Of a DNA stretch of 64,000 nt, positions 45,714 through 56,424 are shown in pieces. Source of the DNA: Olleya sp. Hel_I_94 (GTDB lineage: Bacteria; Bacteroidota; Bacteroidia; Flavobacteriales; Flavobacteriaceae); the NCBI RefSeq assembly GCF_007827365.1, contig NZ_VISI01000002.1:935001-999000 (forward strand). Reading direction: 5' to 3'. Under the pieces are notes generated by a model that was not told the DNA's origin, did not search any database, and saw nothing but the letters and a program-made list of their open reading frames with translations. Made by a program: the position numbers and the translations under genes. How positions within the stretch are numbered: the first letter of the stretch is position 1; every line of letters begins with the position of its first letter.

Positions 45714-45740
45714 GCTAAATTATATTTTTTGAAAAACTAT

Positions 45741-45777
45741 AAAAAAGCCTTTAAGGATTTAATCTTAAAGGCTTTTT
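45741..45777. terminator. Bidirectional intrinsic terminator
   Basis: AAAAAGCCTTTAAG and CTTAAAGGCTTTTT flank an 8-nt loop between the convergent genes ending at 45713 and 45799. Confidence 0.9.
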
Positions 45778-45798
45778 ATCTGATTATTTAATTAGCTA

Positions 45799-46194
45799 TT
45801 AATTAAGTGCCAAATCATTAAAGACAACACCTTTTAAATGAGCATTAAAATAAGTTTCGTTAATACTTGTATTATACTCACTAAAAGATTGACTACAACC
45901 TGTAGCAGTAGCTTTATCAAACTTTAGTGACACTGCAGGTTGGTTGCTATCATCAATAAAAATGGTTATACAACCAGACCAAGTTCCTGGTTGATTAGTA
46001 ATCCAAGCTATAAACAAAGGATCTAAACCGTTTTTAATTCCGGCAGATAAATTAACCTCTACAGATCTACTATCCTCCTCTTGATAATAATTTGTCGAAA
46101 AATTATAGTCACATTGGGTAAGCTCAAACTGTTTTGTAGTCGTGTCATCTTTTCTAATTAATAATTCTATTTTAATATTACTAGCGTTTTCCAT
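45799..46194 (-). CDS. Orphan type VI secretion tube protein-like (TssD/Hcp-like), 131 aa
   Basis: I choose ATG 46194 (MENASNIKIELL); the only longer start is a GTG that adds 11 residues. The product is 131 residues, the usual length of Bacteroidota TssD. The order of strands fits that family: ELTQCDYNFSTNYYQEED for the segment with the conserved Cys-Asp-Tyr, then WITNQPGTWSGCITIF, VSLKFDKATATGCSQSFSEY for the L.F..A....Y.E.F segment, and a final beta strand HLKGVVF. No other T6SS gene lies nearby, so it would be an orphan tube or effector-carrier subunit. An ACGG-N4-CCGT site lies 74 bp upstream. Confidence 0.55.
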   Translation of the reverse strand: MENASNIKIELLIRKDDTTTKQFELTQCDYNFSTNYYQEEDSRSVEVNLSAGIKNGLDPLFIAWITNQPGTWSGCITIFIDDSNQPAVSLKFDKATATGCSQSFSEYNTSINETYFNAHLKGVVFNDLALN

Positions 46195-46267
46195 AGTTAA
46201 TGCATCTATTAAATTATTGTTATACACTTATGATACAAAATTGAGGTATTTAGCAACAAATAAACTA

Positions 46268-46279
46268 ACGGTATTCCGT
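46268..46279. promoter_or_regulatory. ACGG-N4-CCGT palindrome upstream of the TssD-like gene
   Basis: ACGGTATTCCGT, flanked by TA and GA, lies 74 bp before the start at 46194. It belongs to the same set as 45216 and 5217. Confidence 0.55.
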
Positions 46280-46472
46280 GAAATTATAAATTAATCATGC
46301 TAAAAATTGTTAATTAAACAAAAAAACAAGGTAATTGGAATACTAATTTTAGCATTAAATTCAATTGAAAAAAAGACAATAAAAAGTAAAGAAACCTCTT
46401 ACTTTTTACCTAAAAATTAGAATAATTTTATGATTTCAGAACAGCTAATTATAATATTTAGTTAACAAAAAG

Positions 46473-46580
46473 TGCATTTTATCGAAGATTTTTACAAAAA
46501 ACTACACTTTATCGATAAAAAAAGCATTTTGTAAATTACACATTTTCAACTGATTAAGCTAAAAAGATGTATTTTGTCGT
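46473..46580 (+). promoter_or_regulatory. Repeated TrCAtTTTATCGA motif upstream of the M14 gene
   Basis: The motif occurs as TGCATTTTATCGA (46473), TACACTTTATCGA (46503) and TGTATTTTGTCGT (46568). Copies recur at 56331 (TACATTTCATCGA) and 56351 (TGTATTTTACCTA) upstream of the second LamG-type gene. A shared regulator of exported proteins is possible. Confidence 0.45.
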
Positions 46581-46670
46581 GTTTTTGTGCATTTAAAAGA
46601 AGTTTTTCGTAATATTTTTCCTAGTTTAGCGGTCTAATTATAAAATCCTTTATACCTCAAACCAACAACA

Positions 46671-49600
46671 ATGAATAAAATTACATTACTTATTCTTATT
46701 ACACTTACTTGTACGTTTTCTTTTGCACAAGAAAAACATTCTAGAATTAAAATCACAAATCCAGACGCTGCTACAAAACGTATCATTGCAACTGGAGGTA
46801 TTGATTTAAATTGTGGCGCATCTCATGATCATGATAATTTAACTTTAGAGTTAGCAGATACTGAACTTGATATATTATCTGAAAACAATATACAGTTTGA
46901 AGTCGTGATTGATGACTTAACAAAATTTTATGCGGATAGAATTAAAAATGACACTAATAATACAACTAGTAAACAAACTTATAATAGTGATGCATCACAA
47001 GGTCAATTAAGAGCTTCGGTATCTAATATTATTAAAGACAATATTATACAATATACAGGGTGTGACGAATTTAATTGGGTAGAACCAACTAATTTTCATT
47101 TTGGATCAATGGGTAATTGCTTAACAATAAGCGAAGTATTAACCGAACTGGATAATATGAATTCCTATGATGCTACAAATAACTTAAATATAGTATCTGC
47201 TAGACAAGATGCATCATCTAATAATAAAAAAACTTGGGGTAATCCACAAAATACAATTACCAATAACGGATTAACTTATTCTGGACAAGGTACATCTAGA
47301 TGGAACCCACAAACCATTAACTATATACGTATTACAGGTAACGAAAGCGCTACTGCTGAAGGTACAAAACCACAAATATTATTTACTTCTATGATACACT
47401 CTAGAGAAGTAAGTGCTTTAATGAATAACATATATTTTATGTGGTATTTAATTGAAAACTATAATACAAACGACGCGATTAAAGAGTTAGTTGATAATAA
47501 CGAGTTATATTTTGTACCAGTAGTTAATCCTGACGGTCTACGTTGGAATGAACATTTAAGTCCAGGAGGAGGTGGAATGCAGCGTAAAAACTTAAGACCA
47601 AATACTGGAAGTACATCTAATTCGACTTCATTAAGAGGTGTAGATCTAAACCGAAACTTTGACTATTATTGGGATTATAACGATGTTGGATCTTCGGGAT
47701 CTCCTACAAGTAATTTATATAGAGGTCCATCTGCTGCTTCTGAACCTGAGACACAAATTATGGTAGATTTTATTACTAACCGTAATTTTAAAACAGGTGT
47801 TTGGAATCACTCTTATGCTAATTCTGTTCCGCATCCATATGGTGGTGTACCAACTTTAAGTTCTGGTAGAGAAAATGAGTTTTATAAATGGCATGAAGAA
47901 ATGACTAGGTATAATAGATACCTTTACGGAGCAACTATTTTTTACGAATCTAATGGTTTACCAGATGATTGGATGATGGGTGGAGCTAATGATAATAATG
48001 GGAAAAATGGTTCTGGTCAAGCTATTTTAGCAACAACACCTGAACATGGTGCAAACAGTTCTGGATTTTGGCCTAATAATGCAAACGTAAGATTAAATGC
48101 TGTAAACTCTATGCGTATCTCCTTAGCAACTGCTTATTATGGAGGTAAATATGCTAAACTACACGATTTAACTCAAAGTACAATTAGCAATGCAATTGGT
48201 GATGATATTGTATTAGGTATTGAGCGTATTGGACAAACAGCAAGTGATTTTACTGTAACTGTAACACCAATATCTTCTAACATTTCAAGTATAGCTTCTC
48301 CAATAACAGAAGTAGGCATGTCTGTACTTGAACAAAGAAATGTTAGTTTTTCTTTAAATTTAAATACTGGAATTTCTCCAAACGAAAAAATTATCTACAA
48401 TGTCGCGTTATCAAACGATAATGGAGTTATCTATGAAGCTGAATACACAAAATACTATCAACCTACTATATTATTCCAAAGCAATCCTGATACAGACGGA
48501 TTAAATGGTTGGACACAATCTGGAGGTTGGTCTATTACATCAAACTCTTATGATGGTAGTAGTGCTATAAGCACAGGATCTTATACTGCTAATGCTTCAA
48601 AAACATTAACTACGACTAATAGCTATGATTTTTCAAATTCAGATGAAGTAACTATTCAATTTTACTCTAAATGGGATATAGAAAGAAATTATGATTTTGC
48701 AGAAGTTTTAGCTTCTCCAGATGGTGGATCAAGTTGGATTTCGCTTTGCGGAAATTACACAAAACCTAACGCGACTAGTAATACAACCAGCCATGACAAC
48801 AAAAGTAATACTTATGCTAACTATCAAGCTAATAGTGCTGGGCAAATATATGATGGTGACCGAATGGATAATTGGGTTATGGAAGAGTTTTCAATTGACA
48901 GTGATTATGCCTCAATTTTAAATTCTGACAATGTAAAAATCAGATTTAACTTCAGGACTGACGCTTTAAATGTTAATGAAAATTATACGACAACTAATGA
49001 TGGTTTTTTTATTGATGACTTTAAAATTATAGGTATCACTTATGCTTGTGAACCTATTGTTCCTACCAACGTAACTGTAACAAATATTACAACTGCAACT
49101 GCGCAAGTAAATTGGGATGCAGGTGTGTTAGCAACTTACGATTTAAGATATAGAGAAACAGGTTCTGGATCTGCTGGATGGACAACTATTACAGACATTG
49201 CTACAAATACGTATACTATTTATGGCTTAGATGAGACTACAGATTATGATGTTAGAGTAAGAACAAAGTGTACTTCTAGTAATTCTAGTTACAGTGCAAT
49301 AACAAATTTCACAACAACTACCTCAACGACTTGTACAGGAACAGCAATTACTACTTTCCCATATTTTGAAAGTTTTGAAAACACATTAGGTGTTTGGACA
49401 GATCAAACCTCACCTACTGACGACTTTGATTGGACAATTAAACAGCAAGAAGCCAATGGTAATTCTACTCCATCTGCAGGCACAGGACCTTCTGTATCAT
49501 CAGATGGTACTTACTTTATTTATATTGAAGCATCAGACCCTAACTTTCCTAGCAAAACAGCTAGTTTATTAAGTCCATGTATTGATTTTTCTGATAGAGA

Positions 49601-51350
49601 AAATGCATCTTTCAATTTTGATTACCACATGTTTGGAGACTTTATTGGCGTATTAACAGTAGATGTAAGTACAGATAATGGTGCAAACTATGTTACTTTA
49701 AGTGATTATACACTTTCTGGAAGTCAACAAGCTAGCCATACAGAGGCTTGGAAAACTCAAACTGTGGACTTATCATCTTTTGATGGTCAAGTTATTAAGT
49801 TAAGATTAAGTGCTACAACTAGCTCTAACGCAGTTGATGGATGGTCTGGAGACATTGCAATTGATAAATTAGGTATTACCTCTGATTTAGCGACTTCTGC
49901 TTCACCTGTGGCTAATTGTCAAAATATAAATGTGCAATTGGACGCTACCGGAAACGCATCAATAACAGCATCTCAAATAGATAATGGATCAACAGACGAT
50001 GTTGCCATTACAAACTATAGTATTGATATAGACACGTTTGATTGTTCTAATGTTGGTACGCCTATTACAGTAACATTAACTGTGGAAGATGCAGATGGTC
50101 AAACTGATACTTGTACAGCTACTATAACTGTATTAGATCAAATTAAGCCTGTATTTGCTAATGTACCAGAAAATATTGCATTGACTTGTGGTGCTAATAA
50201 TCCAACTTGGACAGATCCAACAGTTACGGATAATTGTGATAATTCATTAACAGCTAACAGAACAGATACTACTGGGTTAAATAGTGGAGATACTTTTCCT
50301 AACGGAATAACAACAATTAGTTACAACGTGACTGATAGTTCTGGTAATACTGAAACAGCTTCTTTTACCGTGAATATTGTTGAAGATTTAACTAATCCTG
50401 TTGCCATAACACAAAATATAAATGTGCAATTAGATCAAGACGGAAATGCAACCATTACTCCTGCTGATGTTAATAATGGATCAACAGATAATTGTGCAAT
50501 TGCATCTTACAGTCTATCACAAACCAGTTTTGATTGCTCTAATATTGGAGAAAACACAGTCACACTTACCGTTACAGACACAAATGCTAATATAGATACA
50601 GCAACTGCAACCGTTACTATATTACAACAAGATGCTCCAACAACTGCTTGTTATGAGACAGCAACTTACAACTCTAGTACTTGTACTTGGGTTGTAACAG
50701 GAACACCTCCAGAACCTGTAATTACCAATGTTACTATTTGCTCTAACGAGACCTACACATGGTCAGTAAACAGTGTAACATATAATGGTGCAGATGGAGA
50801 TACATCTGTTACAGTAACTGGTTCTGGATGTGATGCAGATCAAACTTTAAACATCACTGTAACAACTGCTACTAACACATACTATGCAGATAATGATGAA
50901 GATGGTTTTGGAGACGCAAGTAACTCAATATTAACATGTACGCAGCCTATTGGCTATGTAACAGATAATACGGACTGTGACGACACTAATGACACTGTTT
51001 ATCCTGGAGCTACTGAGATTCCGCAAAACGGAATTGATGAAGACTGTAATGGATCTGACGAAACTGAAACTTTAGGAGTTACTGAATTTGCAAATGATAA
51101 TATAGTTATTAGTCCTAATCCTTTTAATGCGTTTATTGATGTTAAACTTCCAACTAGATTAAATAACGAAACTATATCTGTTTCAATATTTGACTTAAAT
51201 GGTAGAGTGATATACAATAAGATAACGCAACCTATTAACGGAAAAATTAGACTTAATCAATTAGAAAGCTTAGAACAAGCTCCTTACTTTTTAAGAATTT
51301 CTGATTCTAAAAACACGTTTATTCAAACTCAAAAACTAATTAAATTTTAA
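46671..51350 (+). CDS. Secreted M14 metallocarboxypeptidase with FnIII, HYR and T9SS sorting domain
   Basis: The protein has 1559 residues. A signal peptide (1-19, ending FAQ) is followed by a propeptide and an M14 domain with the zinc ligands H243 and E246 (MIHSREVS), H380 (WNHSY), D325-N327-R328-N329 (VDLNRNF), and catalytic E458 ([10 protein letters not shown]). It thus cleaves C-terminal residues from peptides outside the cell. A jelly-roll region, an FnIII-like domain (about 795-880), a MAM-like domain, two HYR repeats and a MopE-type metal-binding motif ([15 protein letters not shown]) follow. The last about 80 residues form a type A T9SS sorting domain ([10 protein letters not shown] to IQTQKLIKF), so it is exported and anchored or released by the Por machinery. 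All catalytic residues are present. Confidence 0.93.
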   Translation: MNKITLLILITLTCTFSFAQEKHSRIKITNPDAATKRIIATGGIDLNCGASHDHDNLTLELADTELDILSENNIQFEVVIDDLTKFYADRIKNDTNNTTSKQTYNSDASQGQLRASVSNIIKDNIIQYTGCDEFNWVEPTNFHFGSMGNCLTISEVLTELDNMNSYDATNNLNIVSARQDASSNNKKTWGNPQNTITNNGLTYSGQGTSRWNPQTINYIRITGNESATAEGTKPQILFTSMIHSREVSALMNNIYFMWYLIENYNTNDAIKELVDNNELYFVPVVNPDGLRWNEHLSPGGGGMQRKNLRPNTGSTSNSTSLRGVDLNRNFDYYWDYNDVGSSGSPTSNLYRGPSAASEPETQIMVDFITNRNFKTGVWNHSYANSVPHPYGGVPTLSSGRENEFYKWHEEMTRYNRYLYGATIFYESNGLPDDWMMGGANDNNGKNGSGQAILATTPEHGANSSGFWPNNANVRLNAVNSMRISLATAYYGGKYAKLHDLTQSTISNAIGDDIVLGIERIGQTASDFTVTVTPISSNISSIASPITEVGMSVLEQRNVSFSLNLNTGISPNEKIIYNVALSNDNGVIYEAEYTKYYQPTILFQSNPDTDGLNGWTQSGGWSITSNSYDGSSAISTGSYTANASKTLTTTNSYDFSNSDEVTIQFYSKWDIERNYDFAEVLASPDGGSSWISLCGNYTKPNATSNTTSHDNKSNTYANYQANSAGQIYDGDRMDNWVMEEFSIDSDYASILNSDNVKIRFNFRTDALNVNENYTTTNDGFFIDDFKIIGITYACEPIVPTNVTVTNITTATAQVNWDAGVLATYDLRYRETGSGSAGWTTITDIATNTYTIYGLDETTDYDVRVRTKCTSSNSSYSAITNFTTTTSTTCTGTAITTFPYFESFENTLGVWTDQTSPTDDFDWTIKQQEANGNSTPSAGTGPSVSSDGTYFIYIEASDPNFPSKTASLLSPCIDFSDRENASFNFDYHMFGDFIGVLTVDVSTDNGANYVTLSDYTLSGSQQASHTEAWKTQTVDLSSFDGQVIKLRLSATTSSNAVDGWSGDIAIDKLGITSDLATSASPVANCQNINVQLDATGNASITASQIDNGSTDDVAITNYSIDIDTFDCSNVGTPITVTLTVEDADGQTDTCTATITVLDQIKPVFANVPENIALTCGANNPTWTDPTVTDNCDNSLTANRTDTTGLNSGDTFPNGITTISYNVTDSSGNTETASFTVNIVEDLTNPVAITQNINVQLDQDGNATITPADVNNGSTDNCAIASYSLSQTSFDCSNIGENTVTLTVTDTNANIDTATATVTILQQDAPTTACYETATYNSSTCTWVVTGTPPEPVITNVTICSNETYTWSVNSVTYNGADGDTSVTVTGSGCDADQTLNITVTTATNTYYADNDEDGFGDASNSILTCTQPIGYVTDNTDCDDTNDTVYPGATEIPQNGIDEDCNGSDETETLGVTEFANDNIVISPNPFNAFIDVKLPTRLNNETISVSIFDLNGRVIYNKITQPINGKIRLNQLESLEQAPYFLRISDSKNTFIQTQKLIKF

Positions 51351-51528
51351 CCAACAACAACCTACAAGCAAGCAATAAATAGTCTGAAAACGGTCTAAAG
51401 CAACTAACTAACCATTCGTCGACAGATAAATGCTTTCTAACTAAAGTCAACCTATTAAGTGCTTGCTTAAATTTAATTTTACATCATATTAACAAAAAAG
51501 ATTTCCCCTCAAATCAACCTTTTAAATT

Positions 51529-54500
51529 ATGAAAAACTTTACCTTCAACAAAACCCTACTTATTATTTTAGCTGTATTCAGCTTAGGTAACAGCTATAAT
51601 GTGTTGGCTCAAACCGAAACAACTTTAGGATTTTATGATTTTGAATCTGGATCACAAGGTTGGTCTGGTGGAACGCAAGCATCCAGAGGTACAAATACTT
51701 TATTTGCCTATAGCGGTAACTCTAGTTTTTGGTTAAGAGATAATCTAGGAAACAATTCCTCAATGACTTCGCCTTCTTTTTACGTTGGAATCTACGATAA
51801 AATTGATTTTAAATTTTTCTTTACAAGTTATAGTATGGAAAATGGTGAGGACTTCTTTGTAGAATATAAGGCTGGAAATTTATTTGGAAGCGGTAGTTGG
51901 CAAACTGTTGCTAGATTTGTTAGTGGTAACGTTGCTAGTAAAAATGCAGATTTTCAATCAGGTAATTCAACTATTTTTTATAGTAAAACAGTAACGTTAA
52001 TGGCTACTGATTTTAATTTTCCTATAGTAGGATCTGGTACATTCAGGATAAGATGTGACGCTAGTGACACTGGAGATATTGTGATGATAGATGATATCAC
52101 AATTACTGGTACAACCTACAATACACCAACTACTGGTCCTGGAGGTGTCGTTAGTAATTTAGACTTATGGTTAAAAGCAGATCAGTTAGATGGATCTAAT
52201 TATGGATTAGATGGTGCAAACGTTAGTAAATGGGTAGATAACGGAAAAGGAAATAATGCAGAAGTTGTTGTTGCTGGACAAGAACCAGTTTACAGAAATA
52301 ATGCCTCAAAAAACATGAATTTCAACCCAGTAATCGAGTTTGAAAACAACAACAATACCTCTCAAGCAGATATGACCTATTTAACAAATAGGGATGAGCT
52401 AAAGGGAACTGGTGGATTTAGTACTAATGATGTTTTTGTAGTCTTAATGCCAGATCCAGAAATTACAACTTCAATGATACCTTTGGATACTTTTACTGGA
52501 TCGGATCCATTAACAGATAGTTTTACTGAGGATGTTACAGGATTTGGATATGGGTCTTATACAGCAAGAGTAACTAATGAACGTCTTTCCTTTTGCATAG
52601 GTACTACCAGTGAAACACCATCAAATCCAACCGAAAATGGTTACGGAATAGCTGATACAAATTCAGGGACTGACTACAATCAAATACAAATTATTAATGT
52701 TAGACAAAACAATGCTAACAATAATATGGAGTTGTACTTTAATGCCAATCAAGTTGGAAATGAAACTAATGACCTTTCAAGATACGCAACTATTAATAAT
52801 GGTAGATATTGGTTAGGTAGAAGTCAATATTGGAATGGTAGTTTTGATGGTAGAATTGCAGAAGTAATTACTTATAACTCTAGAAAATCAGACAACAACT
52901 TAACACAAGAACGTAACAGAATACAGTCGTATTTAGGTATAAAATATGGAATCACTTTAGGTGTAAACGGTATCTCTCAAGATTATGTTGATAGTCAAGG
53001 AAATGTAATTTGGGATCAATCTGCAAATATTGGTTACAACTATGATATTGCAGGAATTGGACGTGATGATAGTGCTGAGTTAGACCAAAGACAATCAAGA
53101 AGTATAAATTCTGAATTAGATGCTACAGGAGAAACTAGAGGGTTAATTACTATAGGGTTAACTGACATTTACGACACTAATAGCTTAAACAAAGCGTCAA
53201 ACCCTGTGTCATTAAATAATCGCGAATACCTAACATGGGGAAACAATAATGCAGATTTAAATGCAGCTCCAGAGGTAATAAGTGTTGACATGAGTAGTGG
53301 TATACCAGGCCTATCAACTTTAGTTAGTTTTTTAGGTATGCAACGTATTTGGAAAGTAGTAGAAAATGGTGGTGATATTGGTGAAGTAAAAGTTTCAATA
53401 CCTCAAAATGCAATTAGAAATATTACGCCTCCAGGTAGTTACTATATGTTTATTTCGGACACTCCTGTTTTTGACCCAACTGCTGACTACAGATTAATGA
53501 CCTTAAATGGGACTAATCTAGAGACTAGCTACGATTTTGATGGAACAAAATACATAACATTTGGATATGCATCACAAGTAGAAGTAACAAGATCTGTTTA
53601 TTTTAATGGAGCCAATAGCTACATGGACATGGACAATAATTTAGATTTAAACCCTTCTGGTTTCACCCTTTCAACTTGGATAAAAAGAGAAGCAAGTGAT
53701 ACTGGAACAAAATCTATTATTTCTAAAAGAAATAATCCTTTTAACTCAGGATACGACCTTCAAATTCTAAATGATAATCGTATTAGAATGTATTGGAAAA
53801 ATGGTAGTAATCAAGTATTAACTAGTAATACAAGCATTCCTGATAATGAGTGGCACCATATAGCATTTATTTATAATGGCACAAGATTATTTTTATATAT
53901 TGATGGTGTACTAGATAAATCTGCAAACAAATCTGCTCCTTTAAACACAGACGATTCGTTTTTAGTAGCTGCCGCATCAAAAACGTCAACTACACAATTT
54001 TTTAGAGGAAACATTGATGAAATTAGAGTTTGGGATACTGATTTAAGTATTAATCAAATCCGTTACTTAATGAATCAAGAAATTGAAGACAACGGTTCGT
54101 TTACTAGCGGAAAAATAATACCTAATACAATTACTAATAATGAAGTGGCAGCATTACCATGGAGTAATTTAAAAGGATACTACCCAATGTCTATTTACAC
54201 CTATACTAATACTAACGATGCTTCAGGAAGCAATATACAAGGTGCTTTAAAAAACTTAAATACTGTAGACTTTCAGACTGCACCTTTACCATACACAACA
54301 AGTGCATCTGGTGATTGGGAAAATAATAGCACATGGACTAATGGTAATACCTTCTACATTCCAGGATCTACATCAATAGTAGATGCAGATGTTACTGTAG
54401 ATTGGAATATTGTTGAAATAAGTCATAACGTAACTTTAGACAACAACAACCTACCAGCTAATAACAATGATAACAGAACGGTATTAAGTTTAAATGTTAT

Positions 54501-56181
54501 TAATAACACATTATCTGTAAATGGTGATAACGATTTAAATACAGGTAACGGAATAACAGTTTCTCACTATTTAAAATTAGACGGAAAAATAGATTTACAA
54601 GGTGAGTCGCAATTAATTCAATCTTTAAACAGTGATTTAGACCCATCAAGTACAGGATCAATAGAACGTGACCAACAAGGGACTAAAGATTTGTTTACTT
54701 ACAACTTCTGGTCTTCTCCAGTTGGTGTAACAAATAATAGTACTAATAATAATGCATATACTTTACCTCAGGTATTTAAAGATGGTACTGACCCTAATAA
54801 TCCGGTTGATATAAACTTTATAACAAATAGTTATAATGGTACTTCAGGATCACCAATCGGTATTGCAGATTATTGGATATGGAAATATTCTAACCAATCT
54901 GGAGCTTATGCAGACTGGCAACATGTTAGAAGCACAGGTTCTTTATTAACAGGAGAAGGGTTTACTTTAAAAGGAGTTACAAATACTGGTAATGATTTGT
55001 CTCAAGAACAAAACTATGTTTTTAACGGAAAACCAAACAATGGAGATATTAACCTACCTATTACTGCAGGAAACGAATATTTAGTTGGTAATCCATATGC
55101 ATCAGCATTAGATGCGCATCAATTTATAATGGACAATGCGCCAACAATAGAAGGTGCTGGTAGTACAACCGGAACATTATACTTTTGGGAACATTGGGGA
55201 GGAGGATCTCACAATTTAGCAGATTACCAAGGTGGTTACGCTACTTATAATTTATCAGGATCTACTCCTGCTGCAAGCTATGGTACCAATGATCCATTAG
55301 TCGCTACAGGTGGTACACCTGTTAAATTACCAGGTCGCTATATTCCAGTGTCTCAAGGATTTTTTGTAAAAAGTGAAAACTCGGGTAATATTAGATTTAA
55401 TAATGGACAACGTATTTTTGAAAAAGAAGGAGCTTCTTCAGTATTTGTAAGATCTACTGCTGATGCTGCAACAACATCTAATAGTTACAATGCAGATGAC
55501 AGATTAAAAATTAGATTAGGCTTTAATTCTGTTAACACTGTACACAGACAATTATTAGTCACAGAAGATACTAATGCTTCTACTGGATATGATTGGGGTT
55601 ATGATGGTGAAGCCAAAACAGAGCAAATGGATGATATGTATTGGATGATTAGCGATAATAAATATACAATACAAGGTACTAATGTTATTGATTACGCAAC
55701 TATTTTACCTTTAGGAATTCATGTTGATACTGATGGAATAAACACCATAACAATTGATGCTTTAGAAAATGTTCCAGATGACTTAGAAATTTATATCTAT
55801 GACAACGTTACAAATACTTACCATGATCTTAGACAAAACGACGTCGCTTTAGACTTAGCAACAGGAGTGTATTTGGATAGATTTGATTTAAGATTTAGTC
55901 AAGTATCTAACTCATTGTCTACAGAAGATTTTGAAATAGAAACAACAATCAATTATTACTATGCAAATGGATCTAATACTATAGTAGTAAATAACCCTAA
56001 ATTAGAAAATGTAAAAACAGTAAGTCTTTATAATATATTAGGACAAGAAATTGTTTCTTTTAATGATTTTGAATCTACAGGTTTAATCGAATTAAAAACG
56101 AACAAAATAAGCACTGGTACTTACGTTTTAGAAGTAATTACAGAAGATGGTAAACTATCTAAAAAAGTTTTAATCGAATAA
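51529..56181 (+). CDS. Giant T9SS-exported protein with LamG-like domain, paralogue of the 56425 protein
   Basis: The protein has 1550 residues and a signal peptide (about 1-28, ending VLAQT). A MAM/jelly-roll region (about 30-195) is followed by a DUF8202-like part (GGVVSNLDLWLKADQLDGSN, SYLGIKYGITLGVNGISQDY), a LamG-like concanavalin A domain (about 690-835: GFTLSTWIKREA and WHHIAFIYNGTRLFLYIDGV), a large C-terminal region shared with the next gene, and a type A T9SS sorting domain (TVSLYNILGQEIVSFNDFES to SKKVLIE). The LamG domain suggests carbohydrate or protein binding at the surface. It follows the M14 gene by 178 bp and is followed by its own terminator. Confidence 0.9.
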   Translation: MKNFTFNKTLLIILAVFSLGNSYNVLAQTETTLGFYDFESGSQGWSGGTQASRGTNTLFAYSGNSSFWLRDNLGNNSSMTSPSFYVGIYDKIDFKFFFTSYSMENGEDFFVEYKAGNLFGSGSWQTVARFVSGNVASKNADFQSGNSTIFYSKTVTLMATDFNFPIVGSGTFRIRCDASDTGDIVMIDDITITGTTYNTPTTGPGGVVSNLDLWLKADQLDGSNYGLDGANVSKWVDNGKGNNAEVVVAGQEPVYRNNASKNMNFNPVIEFENNNNTSQADMTYLTNRDELKGTGGFSTNDVFVVLMPDPEITTSMIPLDTFTGSDPLTDSFTEDVTGFGYGSYTARVTNERLSFCIGTTSETPSNPTENGYGIADTNSGTDYNQIQIINVRQNNANNNMELYFNANQVGNETNDLSRYATINNGRYWLGRSQYWNGSFDGRIAEVITYNSRKSDNNLTQERNRIQSYLGIKYGITLGVNGISQDYVDSQGNVIWDQSANIGYNYDIAGIGRDDSAELDQRQSRSINSELDATGETRGLITIGLTDIYDTNSLNKASNPVSLNNREYLTWGNNNADLNAAPEVISVDMSSGIPGLSTLVSFLGMQRIWKVVENGGDIGEVKVSIPQNAIRNITPPGSYYMFISDTPVFDPTADYRLMTLNGTNLETSYDFDGTKYITFGYASQVEVTRSVYFNGANSYMDMDNNLDLNPSGFTLSTWIKREASDTGTKSIISKRNNPFNSGYDLQILNDNRIRMYWKNGSNQVLTSNTSIPDNEWHHIAFIYNGTRLFLYIDGVLDKSANKSAPLNTDDSFLVAAASKTSTTQFFRGNIDEIRVWDTDLSINQIRYLMNQEIEDNGSFTSGKIIPNTITNNEVAALPWSNLKGYYPMSIYTYTNTNDASGSNIQGALKNLNTVDFQTAPLPYTTSASGDWENNSTWTNGNTFYIPGSTSIVDADVTVDWNIVEISHNVTLDNNNLPANNNDNRTVLSLNVINNTLSVNGDNDLNTGNGITVSHYLKLDGKIDLQGESQLIQSLNSDLDPSSTGSIERDQQGTKDLFTYNFWSSPVGVTNNSTNNNAYTLPQVFKDGTDPNNPVDINFITNSYNGTSGSPIGIADYWIWKYSNQSGAYADWQHVRSTGSLLTGEGFTLKGVTNTGNDLSQEQNYVFNGKPNNGDINLPITAGNEYLVGNPYASALDAHQFIMDNAPTIEGAGSTTGTLYFWEHWGGGSHNLADYQGGYATYNLSGSTPAASYGTNDPLVATGGTPVKLPGRYIPVSQGFFVKSENSGNIRFNNGQRIFEKEGASSVFVRSTADAATTSNSYNADDRLKIRLGFNSVNTVHRQLLVTEDTNASTGYDWGYDGEAKTEQMDDMYWMISDNKYTIQGTNVIDYATILPLGIHVDTDGINTITIDALENVPDDLEIYIYDNVTNTYHDLRQNDVALDLATGVYLDRFDLRFSQVSNSLSTEDFEIETTINYYYANGSNTIVVNNPKLENVKTVSLYNILGQEIVSFNDFESTGLIELKTNKISTGTYVLEVITEDGKLSKKVLIE

Positions 56182-56212
56182 TATAGCCCAAATCTACTTT
56201 ATTCTTATTAAC

Positions 56213-56246
56213 AAAAAAACCAAGACATGATGTCTTGGTTTTTTTT
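56213..56246 (+). terminator. Intrinsic terminator after the first LamG-type gene
   Basis: AAAACCAAGACA and TGTCTTGGTTTT enclose a 3-nt loop and end in an eight-T run on the plus strand. Confidence 0.9.
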
Positions 56247-56424
56247 ATTTCACCTTAATCTAAAACAAAATACTTTACACCCTTTTTTATGCTTTTAAAC
56301 CTATAAATGATTCAAAAAAATCTTCAAAAGTACATTTCATCGAAAATATTTGTATTTTACCTAATAAAGCGATAGTTTTACCTCGAATTTTGAATTAGTC
56401 CCCAAACTAAACACATTCCTGCTT

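Larger units (their letters stand above)
46195..46670. other. Intergenic region with palindrome and repeated T-rich motif
   Basis: The 476-bp region holds the ACGG-TATT-CCGT site (46268-46279) and three copies of a TrCAtTTTATCGA-like motif (46473, 46503, 46568) upstream of the first T9SS gene. No gene is visible. Confidence 0.6.
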
